13,974 nt of DNA, from assembly GCA_964604145.1 (NCBI GenBank), contig CAZRXS010000035.1, positions 1-13,974 on the forward strand, written 5' to 3'. Both the position numbers and the translations under genes were made by a program. The notes beneath the pieces are model-generated. The model saw nothing but the letters and a program-made list of their open reading frames with translations. It did not search any database and was not told where the DNA came from. Positions 1 to 6,570 of this stretch are shown in pieces. This stretch comes from Gudongella sp964604145 (lineage in GTDB: Bacteria; Bacillota; Clostridia; Tissierellales; Tissierellaceae). Numbering within the stretch: position 1 is the first letter of the stretch; each line of letters opens with the position of its first letter.

Positions 1-419
1 GTATTGCTCAGATTCCAGAAGACCTAGAAAAAAAAGAAGGATGCAGAATGAAACTAGAGGGGGTTTTAAGAGAAACCTCAGGCTCTACTGCAGCCATTAA
101 AGTTACATTTTCAAAAGAAGGCGAAGATTTTTCAGCCGCCAGAACAGGTATGAACTCAAGTAGAAACGTAGATAGAATGCTAGTAGAGAGCACATTAGAA
201 GCAGCATCTGATGCATGTGGTTTAAGTGATATCTTTCTTTTTGAGGATATAAGACAAGTACCTCTATCCAATGCAATGGTGGTGGTAGTTGCTGTTACTA
301 GTATAAAAGGCAATCTAGAACAGAAACTCTCAGGTTCTAGTATAGTAGACAACGATTACCATGGAGCAATTGTTAAAGCTACTCTTGATGCAATAAATAG
401 ATTTATGACAAAACAGTGA
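1..419 (+). CDS. C-terminal part of an unrecognised protein (5' end outside window)
   Basis: An open frame enters from the left edge (first complete codon at base 3) and runs 138 codons to a TGA at 417-419. An internal ATG at 48 exists, but the frame is open upstream of it and no ribosome binding site stands in front of it, so I read this as a truncated longer gene. The visible part looks like a small alpha/beta domain: a strand-rich start (MKLEGVLRETSG, AAIKVTFS), a helix around VESTLEAASDA, a hydrophobic strand (NAMVVVVAVTS), then GSSIVDNDYHGAIVKATLDAINRF. The last stretch, with an acidic turn followed by a helix ending in ALDAINR-like residues, is reminiscent of regulatory or dimerisation domains, but I cannot name the family. 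No signal peptide or membrane segment is visible in this part. No terminator follows; the inverted-repeat element at 424-628 starts 5 bases after the stop. Confidence 0.8.
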   Translation, partial: IAQIPEDLEKKEGCRMKLEGVLRETSGSTAAIKVTFSKEGEDFSAARTGMNSSRNVDRMLVESTLEAASDACGLSDIFLFEDIRQVPLSNAMVVVVAVTSIKGNLEQKLSGSSIVDNDYHGAIVKATLDAINRFMTKQ

Positions 420-423
420 ATTT

Positions 424-628
424 TGCCGGCTAATTGTATTTTTTAATTTAAAATTATTTGAGCGGAGCGAATATAGCATGCTTACCTAGCGAAAAGCATA
501 GCACTCTATAAGGAGGCTATATTCGATGAACAGAATAATAAGAGTATCAATGACTGTCCTTGCATTAGTTCTTGCAGCTGGCGCTCGTTACTCACTAATT
601 TAGTATAAGTACATCCAATTAGCCGGCA
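424..628 (+). other. Nested inverted-repeat element enclosing a small ORF; possible structured RNA or MITE-like element
   Basis: Two 13-base arms, TGCCGGCTAATTG (424-436) and CAATTAGCCGGCA (616-628), are perfect inverted repeats and enclose about 180 bases. Inside lies a second perfect 10-base pair, CGAATATAGC (468-477) with GCTATATTCG (516-525). It is directly extended by ATGCTT (478-483) with AAGCAT (494-499), leaving a 10-base loop and a bulge at 500-515. Shorter compatible pairs are AAATTA (451-456) with TAATTT (596-601), and GAGCG (460-464) with CGCTC (582-586). The bulge contains the ribosome binding site AAGGAG and the inner stem ends exactly before an ATG at 526. The layout fits either a cis-acting RNA controlling the peptide or the downstream HD-GYP gene, or a short mobile element with terminal inverted repeats. 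I do not recognise a named riboswitch class. The pairings are seen; any function is inference. Confidence 0.6.
526..603 (+). CDS. Candidate 25-residue signal-peptide-like small protein
   Basis: ATG at 526 is preceded by AAGGAGG (510-516) at a near-ideal 9-base spacing, and the frame ends at TAG 601-603. The peptide begins MNRIIRV (two arginines), continues with a hydrophobic core SMTVLALVLAAGA and ends RYSLI. This is the layout of a bare signal peptide or single-pass membrane peptide. If signal peptidase cut after the AGA, only the pentapeptide RYSLI would remain. It has no cysteine, so it is not a typical AgrD thiolactone precursor, and no AgrB-like gene is in the window. It sits wholly inside the inverted-repeat element 424-628 and 49 bases upstream of the HD-GYP start. 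It could be a translated small membrane protein, a peptide signal, or a leader whose translation affects the downstream gene. The very strong ribosome binding site is the main support; there is no homology evidence. Confidence 0.45.
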   Translation: MNRIIRVSMTVLALVLAAGARYSLI

Positions 629-651
629 TTTTCAATAAAAGGAGGGCAACC

Positions 652-1893
652 ATGGGACTTAACAAAAAAACCAAGTTTTATCTTGGACTGTTGGTAGTCC
701 TAGCATTATCTTTATACATATATTTAATTTTTAATTTTTCAATTGATAGCCTTGGCTTATTTTTATTTTGGACAACCCTTGCTGTTATTGTTGAATCATT
801 GCTTATTCCACTTCCTAATGATACAATTGGCGTTTCCGTAGGTTATGCAATAGAGATAGCTACAATAATAGTGGGTGGGCCATTACTTGCCACAACAGCT
901 TCTGGACTAGCCTTTCTTTTAAGAGTACCAAAGATCGCTGGAAGAGGATATGTGCATGTGCTTAATCTTCCTTTTTATAAATCTCTATTTAACATAGCCC
1001 AAAGTGTAATTGTTACTGCCTTGACAAGTCTTTGCTATGTAGGCCTTGGTGGGAAAATTGGTGAATTTACTACAATACCTACAATACTAATTTTACTTTT
1101 GGGAATAATTATTAATACTTCAATAATTTCTGGGTTTATATCTTTATCTGATAAAATAGATTTTGTAAATACATGGATTGGTAATATAAGAGGCACCTTC
1201 TCAAGTTCAATTGCTGTTGGTTCAATGGGAATAATAGTTGCGCTTGCCTTTATTAGTTATGGGTATTGGGCGGTAATTCTTTTTTTTGGACCACTACTTT
1301 TAGCTAGGTACTCATTTAGACTTTATATAGAGATGAGAAATCTTTACATATCCACAATCCAAGCTTTAAATAAAACTATTGAAGCAAAGGACCCATACAC
1401 AAGTGGTCATGCGAACAGAGTAGGTGAGTATGCAGTAGAGTTAGCAAAAGCATTTGAGCTGCCATTTGCAAGTATTGAAAATATAAAAACAGCTGCAGTA
1501 CTACACGATATTGGTAAAATAGGTATTGATGATAGTATATTAAATAAAGCATCCAAGTTAACAGCAAAAGAGTACCAAGAAATAATGAAGCATCCTTCAA
1601 TTGGTGCTGAAATAATTAGCAAGGTGGACTTTTTAAAAGATGTAACAGTTATTGTAAAGCACCATCACGAAAGATACGATGGCAAAGGATATCCAGATGG
1701 ACTTAAAGGAGACGAGATACCTATTGAAGCAAGTATTTTAATGATTGCAGATTCTTATGATGCGATGACATCAGATAGGCCATATAGAAAAGCATTGACA
1801 AGGGAAGAAGCAATAGAAGAACTTCGAAAAAATGCTGGTACTCAATTTCATCCGGAATTGGTTACAAAATTTATATCCATAATAGAACATTAG
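652..1893 (+). CDS. Membrane-anchored HD-GYP domain protein, probable cyclic-di-GMP phosphodiesterase
   Basis: This is a 413-residue protein. The N-terminal half (about 8-220) is a multi-helix membrane region, which resembles the MASE-type integral membrane sensor domains. The C-terminal half (about 230-413) is an HD-GYP domain. The HD pair is H285-D286 in LHDIGKIG, with H253 in SGHANRVGEYA, H314, the triplet H337-H339 and the signature HHERYDGKGYPDG. D367 lies in IADSYDAMTSDRPYR. In this family these residues bind a two- or three-metal centre and hydrolyse cyclic-di-GMP, so all expected ligands appear present and the enzyme should be active. What the membrane part senses is unknown. The start has a strong AGGAGGG site (641-645 core) ahead of ATG 652. 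The next gene begins 8 bases after the stop, so they share a transcript. Expression may depend on the structured element upstream. Confidence 0.92.
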   Translation: MGLNKKTKFYLGLLVVLALSLYIYLIFNFSIDSLGLFLFWTTLAVIVESLLIPLPNDTIGVSVGYAIEIATIIVGGPLLATTASGLAFLLRVPKIAGRGYVHVLNLPFYKSLFNIAQSVIVTALTSLCYVGLGGKIGEFTTIPTILILLLGIIINTSIISGFISLSDKIDFVNTWIGNIRGTFSSSIAVGSMGIIVALAFISYGYWAVILFFGPLLLARYSFRLYIEMRNLYISTIQALNKTIEAKDPYTSGHANRVGEYAVELAKAFELPFASIENIKTAAVLHDIGKIGIDDSILNKASKLTAKEYQEIMKHPSIGAEIISKVDFLKDVTVIVKHHHERYDGKGYPDGLKGDEIPIEASILMIADSYDAMTSDRPYRKALTREEAIEELRKNAGTQFHPELVTKFISIIEH

Positions 1894-1901
1894 GTGATAA
1901 A

Positions 1902-2456
1902 ATGTTTATAGAGCCTTCAATCTTATCTATAGCAATAGCAAAGCTTAGAGGTGGAAAATTTAAAAATCTCGAAAATGTAGAAATAAAGGGATTCTATCTG
2001 ATAGCTATTTCAGCATTATTACAACTTAGCTTGTCCCTAGTAAAAAAAACTAATCTAGATCTTGCGGAAAAAATAAATAGCAATTATCTTATATATATAA
2101 TTTTAACTTCCTATATTCTATTAATAATAGTAGCAGCATTAAATATAAAAAAGTTTTATATAAAACTGTTTTTAATTGGGATATTATTAAACCTTGTTGT
2201 AATAATGTCAAATAACGGGAAAATGCCAGTTTCTATTACTGGACTTAAAGGTATATATTCAGAAACTGAACTTCCCCAAAGAGAATTTGATATAAAGCAC
2301 ACTAATATAGGTGAAGACACCAAGTTAAGATTTTTGGCTGATATAATTTTGGTAGATAGACCATATCCCCTACCAAAGATATTAAGCGTAGGAGATTTAT
2401 TTATTATGGGCGGAGTATTCTTTTTCTTCCATACTGAAATGCTAAGAGAAAAATAA
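1902..2456 (+). CDS. DUF5317 family membrane protein
   Basis: This is a 184-residue protein with four likely membrane segments (about 30-47, 63-81, 87-104 and 163-178). After the third comes the stretch NGKMPVSITGLKG, a soluble loop with DIKHTNIGEDTKLRFLADI, and then PYPLPKILSVGDLFIMGG before the last segment. This arrangement, with the N-terminal FIEPSIL..AKLRGGK, matches the DUF5317 family as I know it; its biochemical role is not established. Members are commonly found beside HD-GYP genes, as here: the ribosome binding site AGGTGAT overlaps the HD-GYP stop, so the two are almost certainly co-transcribed. A role in sensing or regulating the HD-GYP partner is inference. A terminator hairpin starts at the stop codon. 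Confidence 0.8.
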   Translation: MFIEPSILSIAIAKLRGGKFKNLENVEIKGFYLIAISALLQLSLSLVKKTNLDLAEKINSNYLIYIILTSYILLIIVAALNIKKFYIKLFLIGILLNLVVIMSNNGKMPVSITGLKGIYSETELPQREFDIKHTNIGEDTKLRFLADIILVDRPYPLPKILSVGDLFIMGGVFFFFHTEMLREK

Positions 2457-2497
2457 TCCCATACACTTAAGAAATTAAGCTGTTTGGGATATTTTTT
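2456..2497 (+). terminator. Rho-independent terminator after the DUF5317 gene
   Basis: ATCCCA (2456-2461) pairs with TGGGAT (2485-2490), and inside it CTTAA (2466-2470) pairs with TTAAG (2475-2479) across a GAAA loop. A run of six T (2492-2497) follows. The stem has an internal loop, so termination may be partial. The Mur ligase starts only 24 bases after the T run with no convincing promoter between, which suggests read-through. Confidence 0.65.
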
Positions 2498-2520
2498 AAT
2501 AAATTTTAGAGGAGTATAAG

Positions 2521-4083
2521 ATGAAGATTTTGGATTTAATAGATAGATTAGATATTATTGAGACGAAGAACTATGATGAAAATCTTCTTATTAAGGGAAT
2601 TGCTTTTCATTCCCTTAAAGTGGAAGAAGGTTTTATTTATGTTGCTATAAAAGGTTATATTGTAGATGGGCATAGTTTTATAGAGGAGTCTATAAAAAGA
2701 GGAGCTAAAGCTGTAATTGTGCAAGAATTTGTCAAGACAAAGAAACAGATTTGTCAGATTCTAGTTCCAAATAGCAGAGAGGCCCTTTCTATTATAAGTA
2801 GTAATTTTTTTGATAATCCATCTAAAAAACTTAAAACGGTTGGTATTACAGCAACCAACGGAAAAACAACTACATCGTTTTTATTAGATGAAATCTATAA
2901 TCGAGCAGGATTAAAAACAGCTTTAATTGGAAGTGTAATTGCAAAAATTGAGAATGAAGTTACAGTTTCTGTTCTTACTACGCCCGAGAGTTTGGAATTA
3001 CAAGACCTATTTTATAAAATGGATAAAGCTAAAGTTGATAGAGCAGTTATGGAAGTTTCATCTTCAGCCTTGGAGCTTTATAGGGTTAATGATATAGATT
3101 TTGATATTGTATCGTTTAATAATTTTAGCAGAGAACATATAGATCAACACGGAAGCTTTGAAAACTATTGGCAGATAAAGTCTAGTTTGATAAGAGATGC
3201 TAAAGAGGAATCTATCGCAGTTTTAAATATTGATAATGAAAGAATTAGGGGCTTAATAAACAAAACTAAAGCAAGAGTAGTGGACTATTCTATAAACACA
3301 GACTTTGGAAGGATCCTATGTTGCGACTTAAAGTTAATAGATGGAAGAGCTAATTTTACTGTAAAAATAAAAGAAGATATTTGTTTGCCAAATACAACGA
3401 TAAAAAAGAATAGCTTTCATGTTAAGCTTAAAATACCAGGTTATCATTCGGTGGAAAATGCTATGGCAGCAATTGCAATCTCTCTGGCTGAGAATATCCC
3501 AATCGAAACAATACAAGAATCTCTTAGGGAATTTTCTGGAGTAGAAAGAAGGTTTGAGTTTATCTATGAAAGAGATTTTATAATTATAGATGATCATTTT
3601 GCAAATATAAAAAATATAAATAGCACCTTAGAAACACTGGCCGATATGGAGAAAAATAAGATAATAATAGTTTATGCAATAAGGGGAAATAGAGGAAAGA
3701 CAGTAAATAGAGAAAATGCTGAAGCTCTAGTAGCCTGGAAAGATAAACTAGGAGTAGATACTATTATAGCAACAAAGAGTATAGGTGCTGTATCTATCAA
3801 AGACAAGGTATCAAAAGAAGAAGAAGAAGTTTTTAGAGAAGTTTTAGATAAATCAGAGCTTAATTATATACTCTATGATAGTTTGGAAGAAGCAATATCA
3901 TCAGCACTTTCAAAAGTTGAATCAAGAGATTTGGTGCTTTTAGCAGGGTGCCAAGGGATGGATCACGGTGGAAGAGTTGCGCTTGATTATCTTTATTCTA
4001 AAGATTCCACACTAGATAAAAAAGAATTGTATAAATCGCTATTAAAAAGAGTTTCAGAAACGGGATTAGAGCTTGAAAAATAA
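2521..4083 (+). CDS. Diverged MurE-like Mur ligase family protein
   Basis: This 520-residue protein has the three-domain Mur ligase layout. The N-terminal domain (about 1-100) carries GFIYVAIKGYIVDGHSFI. The ATPase domain has the P-loop GITATNGKTTT (108-118), TTPESLELQ (153-161), MEVSSSALELYRV (177-189), FNNFSREHIDQHG (199-211) and the lysine position K220 that is carbamylated in Mur ligases. The C-terminal domain begins near FSGVERRFEF (338-347). It departs from canonical MurE at several points: ATNGKT for GTNGKT, SSSAL for SSHAL, SREHID for the usual DHLD-type motif, DDHFANIKN (357-365) where MurE has DYAHTPD, and no DNPR or DNPA amino-acid-selecting motif. So it is an ATP-dependent amide ligase of this superfamily, but the substrate need not be UDP-MurNAc-dipeptide. 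Ribosome binding site AGAGGAG precedes ATG 2521. Downstream is apt. Confidence 0.85.
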   Translation: MKILDLIDRLDIIETKNYDENLLIKGIAFHSLKVEEGFIYVAIKGYIVDGHSFIEESIKRGAKAVIVQEFVKTKKQICQILVPNSREALSIISSNFFDNPSKKLKTVGITATNGKTTTSFLLDEIYNRAGLKTALIGSVIAKIENEVTVSVLTTPESLELQDLFYKMDKAKVDRAVMEVSSSALELYRVNDIDFDIVSFNNFSREHIDQHGSFENYWQIKSSLIRDAKEESIAVLNIDNERIRGLINKTKARVVDYSINTDFGRILCCDLKLIDGRANFTVKIKEDICLPNTTIKKNSFHVKLKIPGYHSVENAMAAIAISLAENIPIETIQESLREFSGVERRFEFIYERDFIIIDDHFANIKNINSTLETLADMEKNKIIIVYAIRGNRGKTVNRENAEALVAWKDKLGVDTIIATKSIGAVSIKDKVSKEEEEVFREVLDKSELNYILYDSLEEAISSALSKVESRDLVLLAGCQGMDHGGRVALDYLYSKDSTLDKKELYKSLLKRVSETGLELEK

Positions 4084-4086
4084 TTT

Positions 4087-4113
4087 TTGAAACAAAGAAC
4101 TATATGATAAAAT
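4087..4113 (+). promoter_or_regulatory. Possible promoter for apt
   Basis: TTGAAA (4087-4092) and TAAAAT (4108-4113) are separated by only 15 bases, but the -10 is preceded by TGA in the extended -10 position. The site lies in the 78-base spacer between the Mur ligase and apt. Weak support. Confidence 0.3.
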
Positions 4114-4161
4114 TAGTGGGAGTAAATTTAATTAAAATTGAGAACTTAAGGAGGAAAAATT

Positions 4162-4677
4162 TTGGACCTTAAATCTAAAATTCGTGAAGTTGAAAATTTC
4201 CCAATAGATGGTGTGAGTTTTAAAGATATAAGCACGCTAACAAGGGATAAGGAAGCTTTTAAACAGGCAGTAGATGCAATGATAGAAGACTTAAAAGATA
4301 AAAAAGTAGATTATATAGTGGGTCCTGAGGCAAGGGGATTTCTATTTGGAGCAGCTGTAGCATATGGTTTGGGGGTAGGATTTATACCTATTAGAAAGCC
4401 AGGGAAACTACCCGGGGACATAACTAGCTATCAGTACGATCTAGAATATGGATCCAGTACTTTAGAAATTCATACAAAATCATTTAAAAAAGGTGATAAA
4501 ATTGCAATAGTTGATGATTTATTAGCAACAGCTGGAACAGTTTCAGCTGCTATAAAGTTAATAGAATCTCTAGGTGGAGAAGTTGTAGCGCTTGAATTTG
4601 TTATAGAACTACTTTTCCTAAAAGGAAGAGAAAAATTACAAGGATATCATATAAATTCATTAGTAAACTACGAATAA
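4162..4677 (+). CDS. apt: Adenine phosphoribosyltransferase
   Basis: This 171-residue protein has the length usual for APRT. It converts adenine and PRPP to AMP plus pyrophosphate in cytoplasmic purine salvage. Diagnostic segments are IREVENFPIDGVSFKDIS near the N-terminus (the family's FP..GI.F.DI motif), VGPEARGFLFGAAVA (53-67), the flexible-loop segment RKPGKLPG (78-85) and the PRPP-binding motif AIVDDLLATAGT (115-126), followed by E151-like LLFLKGREKL near the end. The start is a TTG at 4162 with AAGGAGG (4148-4154) 7 bases upstream; no in-frame ATG gives a complete N-terminus. It follows the Mur ligase with a 78-base gap and is closed by a strong terminator overlapping its stop. Confidence 0.97.
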   Translation: MDLKSKIREVENFPIDGVSFKDISTLTRDKEAFKQAVDAMIEDLKDKKVDYIVGPEARGFLFGAAVAYGLGVGFIPIRKPGKLPGDITSYQYDLEYGSSTLEIHTKSFKKGDKIAIVDDLLATAGTVSAAIKLIESLGGEVVALEFVIELLFLKGREKLQGYHINSLVNYE

Positions 4678-4700
4678 CGCCAATTTTCGGCGTTATTTTT
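4673..4700 (+). terminator. Rho-independent terminator of apt
   Basis: A 9-base perfect stem, AATAACGCC (4673-4681) with GGCGTTATT (4689-4697), encloses a 7-base loop and ends in a T run (4696-4700). The apt stop codon is inside the left arm. On the minus strand the hairpin is not followed by a T run, so it is mainly a plus-strand terminator. Confidence 0.9.
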
Positions 4701-4736
4701 CTGTAGTGGCGGGTTCGTATATTAACCTTTCACTTC

Positions 4737-5306
4737 CTACAAAGTAGAACCAATAGTTTTTTTAGAAGTATCATATCCTAGTTCATAATAGGTGTTATTA
4801 TTAAATTGAAATTCTTTTATCATATCTAGTCCAAGCTTTTCGTGAGCTCGTATAGATCTTGGATTAATTTTATTTACAAAAGTAATCATAATAGGGTATC
4901 TTTCTTTCATCTGCAACCTAGAAAACTCATAAAGGTTTGCTAGCACTAGGGTGCCACGATAGTCTTTATGAATAGCAATGGGACCATATTGATATGAGTT
5001 TTCAACAGAGAGAACTTGACCTAAATATTTAATTGTAGGTAGGTCTGCTATCATATGTTGGAATAGTGGCCATTTAGACCAATAATCCCAAGATGCAGCC
5101 ATAGCATAACCCACAACCCTATCACCATCACAAGCAATTGCAAGACCATTTTCTTTTTCGATTAACTCTTTAAATTGTTCATCGGTAAATAAAGTTGTAA
5201 CGAAACCATCAGGCCTATCCTCTTCTGAAATAGTATTTACATGATATTTCGTTTGCAAAGCAGAAACTTTAGGAATATCTTCAAGTAATGCATTTCTATA
5301 AATCAT
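4737..5306 (-). CDS. GNAT family N-acetyltransferase
   Basis: This 189-residue protein is on the minus strand and is the only gene on that strand. The fold is recognisable from the N-terminal IYRNALLEDIPKVSALQ, the central GLAIACDGDRVVGYAMA (54-70), the acetyl-CoA binding segment YGPIAIHKDYRGTLVLANLYEFSR (its R117-G118 matches the pyrophosphate loop, although the remainder of the loop is diverged) and the C-terminal NKINPRSIRAHEKLGLDMI (145-163), where GNAT proteins have N..A...YEK.GF. It should transfer an acetyl group from acetyl-CoA to an amine; the substrate cannot be told. The start ATG at 5306 has AAGGAGAG just upstream on the minus strand, and a good promoter lies at 5344-5372. It is divergent from the lipoprotein gene and convergent with apt. 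Confidence 0.88.
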   Translation of the reverse strand: MIYRNALLEDIPKVSALQTKYHVNTISEEDRPDGFVTTLFTDEQFKELIEKENGLAIACDGDRVVGYAMAASWDYWSKWPLFQHMIADLPTIKYLGQVLSVENSYQYGPIAIHKDYRGTLVLANLYEFSRLQMKERYPIMITFVNKINPRSIRAHEKLGLDMIKEFQFNNNTYYELGYDTSKKTIGSTL

Positions 5307-5343
5307 TTTACCCTCTCCTTAAAGTTAAATCTATTTGATTAAT

Positions 5344-5372
5344 ATTTTACCTTATTAGGTATTTATTGTCTA
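5344..5372 (-). promoter_or_regulatory. Sigma-A-type promoter for the GNAT gene
   Basis: Read on the minus strand, TAGACA (5372-5367) and TAAAAT (5349-5344) are separated by exactly 17 bases. Each hexamer matches the consensus at five of six positions. It is placed about 38 bases upstream of the GNAT start codon. Confidence 0.65.
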
Positions 5373-5413
5373 CTGAGCTTTATAAAATACATTGATAAAT
5401 TTGAATATATCTA

Positions 5414-5442
5414 TTGCATGCAAGATATTGCCATGATATAAT
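5414..5442 (+). promoter_or_regulatory. Extended -10 promoter for the FMN-binding-type lipoprotein
   Basis: TATAAT (5437-5442) is perfect and is preceded by TGA, giving an extended -10. The -35 position 17 bases upstream holds TTGCAT, a poor match, which is usual for extended -10 promoters. The -35 overlaps the 10-base palindrome TTGCATGCAA (5414-5423), a possible protein-binding site. Confidence 0.65.
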
Positions 5443-5483
5443 AATTATTACAATAAAACATAAAAAATATTTGGAGGGAAATG

Positions 5484-6533
5484 ATGAAAAAAATATTAGC
5501 ATTTTTATTAGTATTAGCATTAAGTTTTAGCATTTTAACAGCATGCGCACCAAAAGATGCGCCAGCTGATCAAGGCGCAGAAGACCAGGCTAAATTACCT
5601 ACTGCTGGAATAGGGCCTATAACTAAACTTGGCTTAGGTCATGTTATATCTATTGAAAAATCAAGAGATAAGTCGGAAGATAAGGCTGCAAAAGCACAAG
5701 CTGATATAACAATAATGGCAGTAGGCTTTGATAAGGATGGAAAAGTTGTAAGTGCTGAATTAGACGTTGCGCAAGCAGAAGTTGAATTTGACGAAGACAT
5801 GAGTATTATTACAGATACAGCTTGGGAATTTAAGACTAAAAAAGAAATTGGAGTTGACTATGGTTTAGTAAAAGCATCAGCCATAGGTAAAGAATGGTTT
5901 GAGCAAGCCCAAGCTCTAGAAGAGTGGATGGTTGGGAAAACTGTTGACGAGATAACTGGAATGAAGATTGAAGATGGCAAGACAACTGAAGAGGACCTTA
6001 TATCTTCAGTTACTGTAGGAGTTGAAGTTTACCTTGAAGCATTAAAGCAAGCTTGGGAAGAAGCAATTGATGTAGAAAATGCAGTAACTGTCGGACTTGG
6101 AGTGAAAACTTCAATAGATGGTTCTAAAGCAGCAGAAGCTGACAAAGGTGCTCTTGCACAAATAGACACTGTGATTGCTGCCACAGCATTTGATGCAGAG
6201 GAAAAAGTAGCTGGAACAGTTATTGATGCTGCAGAAGTTAAGATTAAGTATGATTTAGAAGGTAAAGTTGAAACCGATAAGACAGCTGAAATTAAAACTA
6301 AAAATGAACTTGGTGATGATTATGGATTGTCAAAAGTTTCATCAATCGAGAAAAATTGGTTTGAACAAGTTAGGGAATTAGGTGATTGGATGGTTGGGAA
6401 AACTATTGATGAAATTACAAGCCTTAAATTAGAAGATGGAAAAGCTACTGATGAGGATTTAGTATCCTCAGTAACAATTGGCATAGCTGATTACCTGTAT
6501 GTAGTAGAAAAATCGGCTCAGACAGCCAAATAA
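5484..6533 (+). CDS. Lipoprotein with two tandem FMN-binding-like domains
   Basis: ATG codons at 5481 and 5484 are adjacent; the second sits 6 bases after GGAGG (5473-5477) and is preferred. A signal peptide (KKILAFLLVLALSFSILTAC) ends in the lipobox LTAC, so the mature protein is a lipid-anchored surface protein starting at that Cys. Two tandem domains of about 145 residues follow (about 49-195 and 204-344). Each has DxxxAxAQ(A/I)DT-like strands, FKTKKE.G.DYG, KEWFEQ, the near-identical WMVGKT(V/I)DEIT and a C-terminal D-L-(I/V)-S-S-V-T. The last resembles the Dxx(S/T)GAT flavinylation motif of FMN-binding domains (RnfG/NqrC type), with SSV in place of SGA. An 18-base identical stretch (5925-5942 and 6387-6404) marks the duplication. 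The next gene is the flavin transferase ApbE, consistent with covalent FMN loading and extracytoplasmic electron transfer, similar in concept to the two-FMN lipoprotein PplA. Confidence 0.85.
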   Translation: MKKILAFLLVLALSFSILTACAPKDAPADQGAEDQAKLPTAGIGPITKLGLGHVISIEKSRDKSEDKAAKAQADITIMAVGFDKDGKVVSAELDVAQAEVEFDEDMSIITDTAWEFKTKKEIGVDYGLVKASAIGKEWFEQAQALEEWMVGKTVDEITGMKIEDGKTTEEDLISSVTVGVEVYLEALKQAWEEAIDVENAVTVGLGVKTSIDGSKAAEADKGALAQIDTVIAATAFDAEEKVAGTVIDAAEVKIKYDLEGKVETDKTAEIKTKNELGDDYGLSKVSSIEKNWFEQVRELGDWMVGKTIDEITSLKLEDGKATDEDLVSSVTIGIADYLYVVEKSAQTAK

Positions 6534-6540
6534 TTTTACA

Positions 6541-6570
6541 AACTCCCTCAAAAATGAGGGAGTTTTATTT
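6541..6570 (+). terminator. Rho-independent terminator after the lipoprotein gene
   Basis: A perfect 10-base stem, AACTCCCTCA (6541-6550) with TGAGGGAGTT (6555-6564), has an AAAA loop and is followed by TTATTT. It separates the lipoprotein from the ApbE gene, so the lipoprotein mRNA probably ends here in large part and the downstream genes are made at a lower level. Confidence 0.9.

Noticed and set aside
8..352. Minus-strand open frame of 114 codons opposite the first gene
   Set aside because: It is antisense to a frame with far better protein-like composition, has no ribosome binding site, and encodes low-complexity Ser/Thr-rich sequence.
1376..1622. Two minus-strand open frames inside the HD-GYP gene
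   Set aside because: Both are shadows of the HD-GYP codons and have no start signals; the plus-strand protein carries the full catalytic motif set.
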